Below, piece by piece: positions 6,039 to 6,535 of a DNA stretch of 6,535 nt. How positions within the stretch are numbered: position 1 is the stretch's first letter; each line of letters starts with the position of its first letter. Origin of the DNA: Pseudomonadota bacterium (GTDB lineage Bacteria; Desulfobacterota; Desulfobulbia; Desulfobulbales; JAGXFP01). The stretch spans positions 1 to 6,535 of the forward strand of contig DAOVJK010000180.1 of NCBI GenBank assembly GCA_030673265.1. Reading direction: 5' to 3'. A program made the translations under genes and the position numbers. Under the pieces are notes generated by a model. It did not search any database and was not told where the DNA came from. It saw nothing but the letters and a program-made list of their open reading frames with translations.

Positions 6039-6392
6039 ATGATATTAACAGGTTACGGTGCTTGGCAGATGGTGACGCAAACGAAAAACCAAGTTAAGGA
6101 GAAGGGTGGTTCGGTGCAACAGAACTTATTTTCGAACAGCAACACAATTGCCGCACCCGAAGTCCGGAAAGACCATGCCGAGCCGGACCAAAAGCTTCAA
6201 TCTGCATCCGCTACTGACCTTCGTAAGGCAGGTTATTTAATTCTGACCATTGCTGCAATCTTTGTGATAAATGCCATGGAAGCCGGCAGCTATCGGACCC
6301 CATGGCCGGTGGCCGTTGTTGTTTCTCTCGCTGGATTCGGGGTGCTGGCCTACTCTTTTCTGAAGTCAAAGCGGGAAAAGCCCGACACCTGA
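6039..6392 (+). CDS. Small membrane protein of unknown function (possibly 5'-truncated)
   Basis: I do not recognise this 117-residue protein. From ATG 6039 it starts inside a hydrophobic stretch (MILTGYGAWQMV). A polar linker of about 50 residues follows, rich in Gln, Asn and Lys, then two membrane helices at about 66-82 (YLILTIAAIFVINAMEA) and 88-108 (WPVAVVVSLAGFGVLAYSFL), and a charged tail, KSKREKPDT. Read without the TAG at 6012, the protein would have 135 residues and a complete first membrane anchor. No good ribosome binding site precedes 6039, so the start is weakly supported; M11 at 6069 is another candidate. It lies 102 bases after the DUF2892 gene, with its own candidate promoter, and is followed by a strong terminator. 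It may be functional in the short form, or the decaying remnant of a longer gene. Confidence 0.55.
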   Translation: MILTGYGAWQMVTQTKNQVKEKGGSVQQNLFSNSNTIAAPEVRKDHAEPDQKLQSASATDLRKAGYLILTIAAIFVINAMEAGSYRTPWPVAVVVSLAGFGVLAYSFLKSKREKPDT

Positions 6393-6422
6393 AATTTTCT
6401 TGTCAGCATTGGTGTCTTTAAT

Positions 6423-6460
6423 AAGCGGAACGGCGTAAGCGTTGTTCCGCTTCTTTATTT
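6423..6460 (+). terminator. Intrinsic terminator after the last gene
   Basis: AAGCGGAAC (6423-6431) pairs perfectly with GTTCCGCTT (6444-6452). The stem extends inward by four pairs, two of them G-U (GGCG with CGTT), to a TAAG tetraloop, giving 13 bp. The T-rich tail TCTTTATTT lies at 6452-6460. It starts 30 bases after the last stop and ends the + strand transcription unit. Confidence 0.85.
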
Positions 6461-6495
6461 GGCGTTCCGGTGATATAGAGAGGATCAGGTGATGG

Positions 6496-6524
6496 TTCAA
6501 TTATTTTCGGTTTTCTGTTAGAAT
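6496..6524 (+). promoter_or_regulatory. Extended -10 promoter for a gene beyond the right edge
   Basis: TAGAAT (6519-6524) is preceded by TG one base upstream (6516-6517), an extended -10. TTCAAT (6496-6501) is a weak -35 at a 17-base spacing. No coding frame begins in the remaining bases, so the target gene lies outside the window. Confidence 0.4.
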
Positions 6525-6535
6525 ATTACTCCCGC

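Noticed and set aside
6492..6520. ATG with purine-rich upstream sequence near the right edge
   Set aside because: The frame reaches TAG after eight further codons, and the region overlaps a better-supported extended -10 promoter.

Overview
The window looks like chromosomal DNA of a Gram-negative bacterium, most likely a member of the Desulfobacterota/former Deltaproteobacteria (an inference from protein style, gene content and moderate GC; no taxonomic marker is present). All supported genes are on the + strand. There are no RNA genes, insertion sequences or CRISPR arrays that I can support.

Left edge (1-505): the 3' end of a divergent polysaccharide deacetylase gene. It is followed by about 240 bases of AT-rich spacer holding nested direct and inverted repeats, a strong intrinsic terminator, a run of ten C, and a sigma70-type promoter with a perfect TTGACA.

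Core (506-5936): a probable operon. In order it encodes (1) a 94-residue ArsR-family repressor without the classical ELCVCDL metal box but with two cysteines 66 residues apart, the geometry of the persulfide-sensing SqrR/BigR group; (2) an 869-residue MMPL/HAE3-type RND transporter; (3) a secreted 265-residue LolA-like ('outer membrane lipoprotein-sorting') protein; (4) a secreted 435-residue outer-membrane beta-barrel ending in Phe; (5) a 65-residue DUF2892 membrane protein resembling the membrane part of E. coli YgaP. No membrane-fusion protein or TolC is encoded here. A reasonable reading is an inner-membrane pump, a periplasmic carrier and an outer-membrane barrel that move a hydrophobic molecule across the envelope, switched by a thiol-based sulfur sensor. 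The regulator and the DUF2892 gene at the two ends recall the E. coli ygaV-ygaP pair. The substrate cannot be read from the sequence.

Right edge (5937-6535): a small membrane-protein gene of unknown function. Its most natural upstream start (5985) is separated from the rest of the frame by an in-frame TAG at 6012-6014, which lies just before the first transmembrane helix. A TTGACA-type promoter sits directly before it. A strong intrinsic terminator (6423-6460) closes the unit, and an extended -10 promoter near the right edge probably drives the next gene outside the window.

Start sites were moved from the longest possible frame to ATGs with good ribosome binding sites for the RND gene (932), the barrel gene (4364) and the DUF2892 gene (5739).
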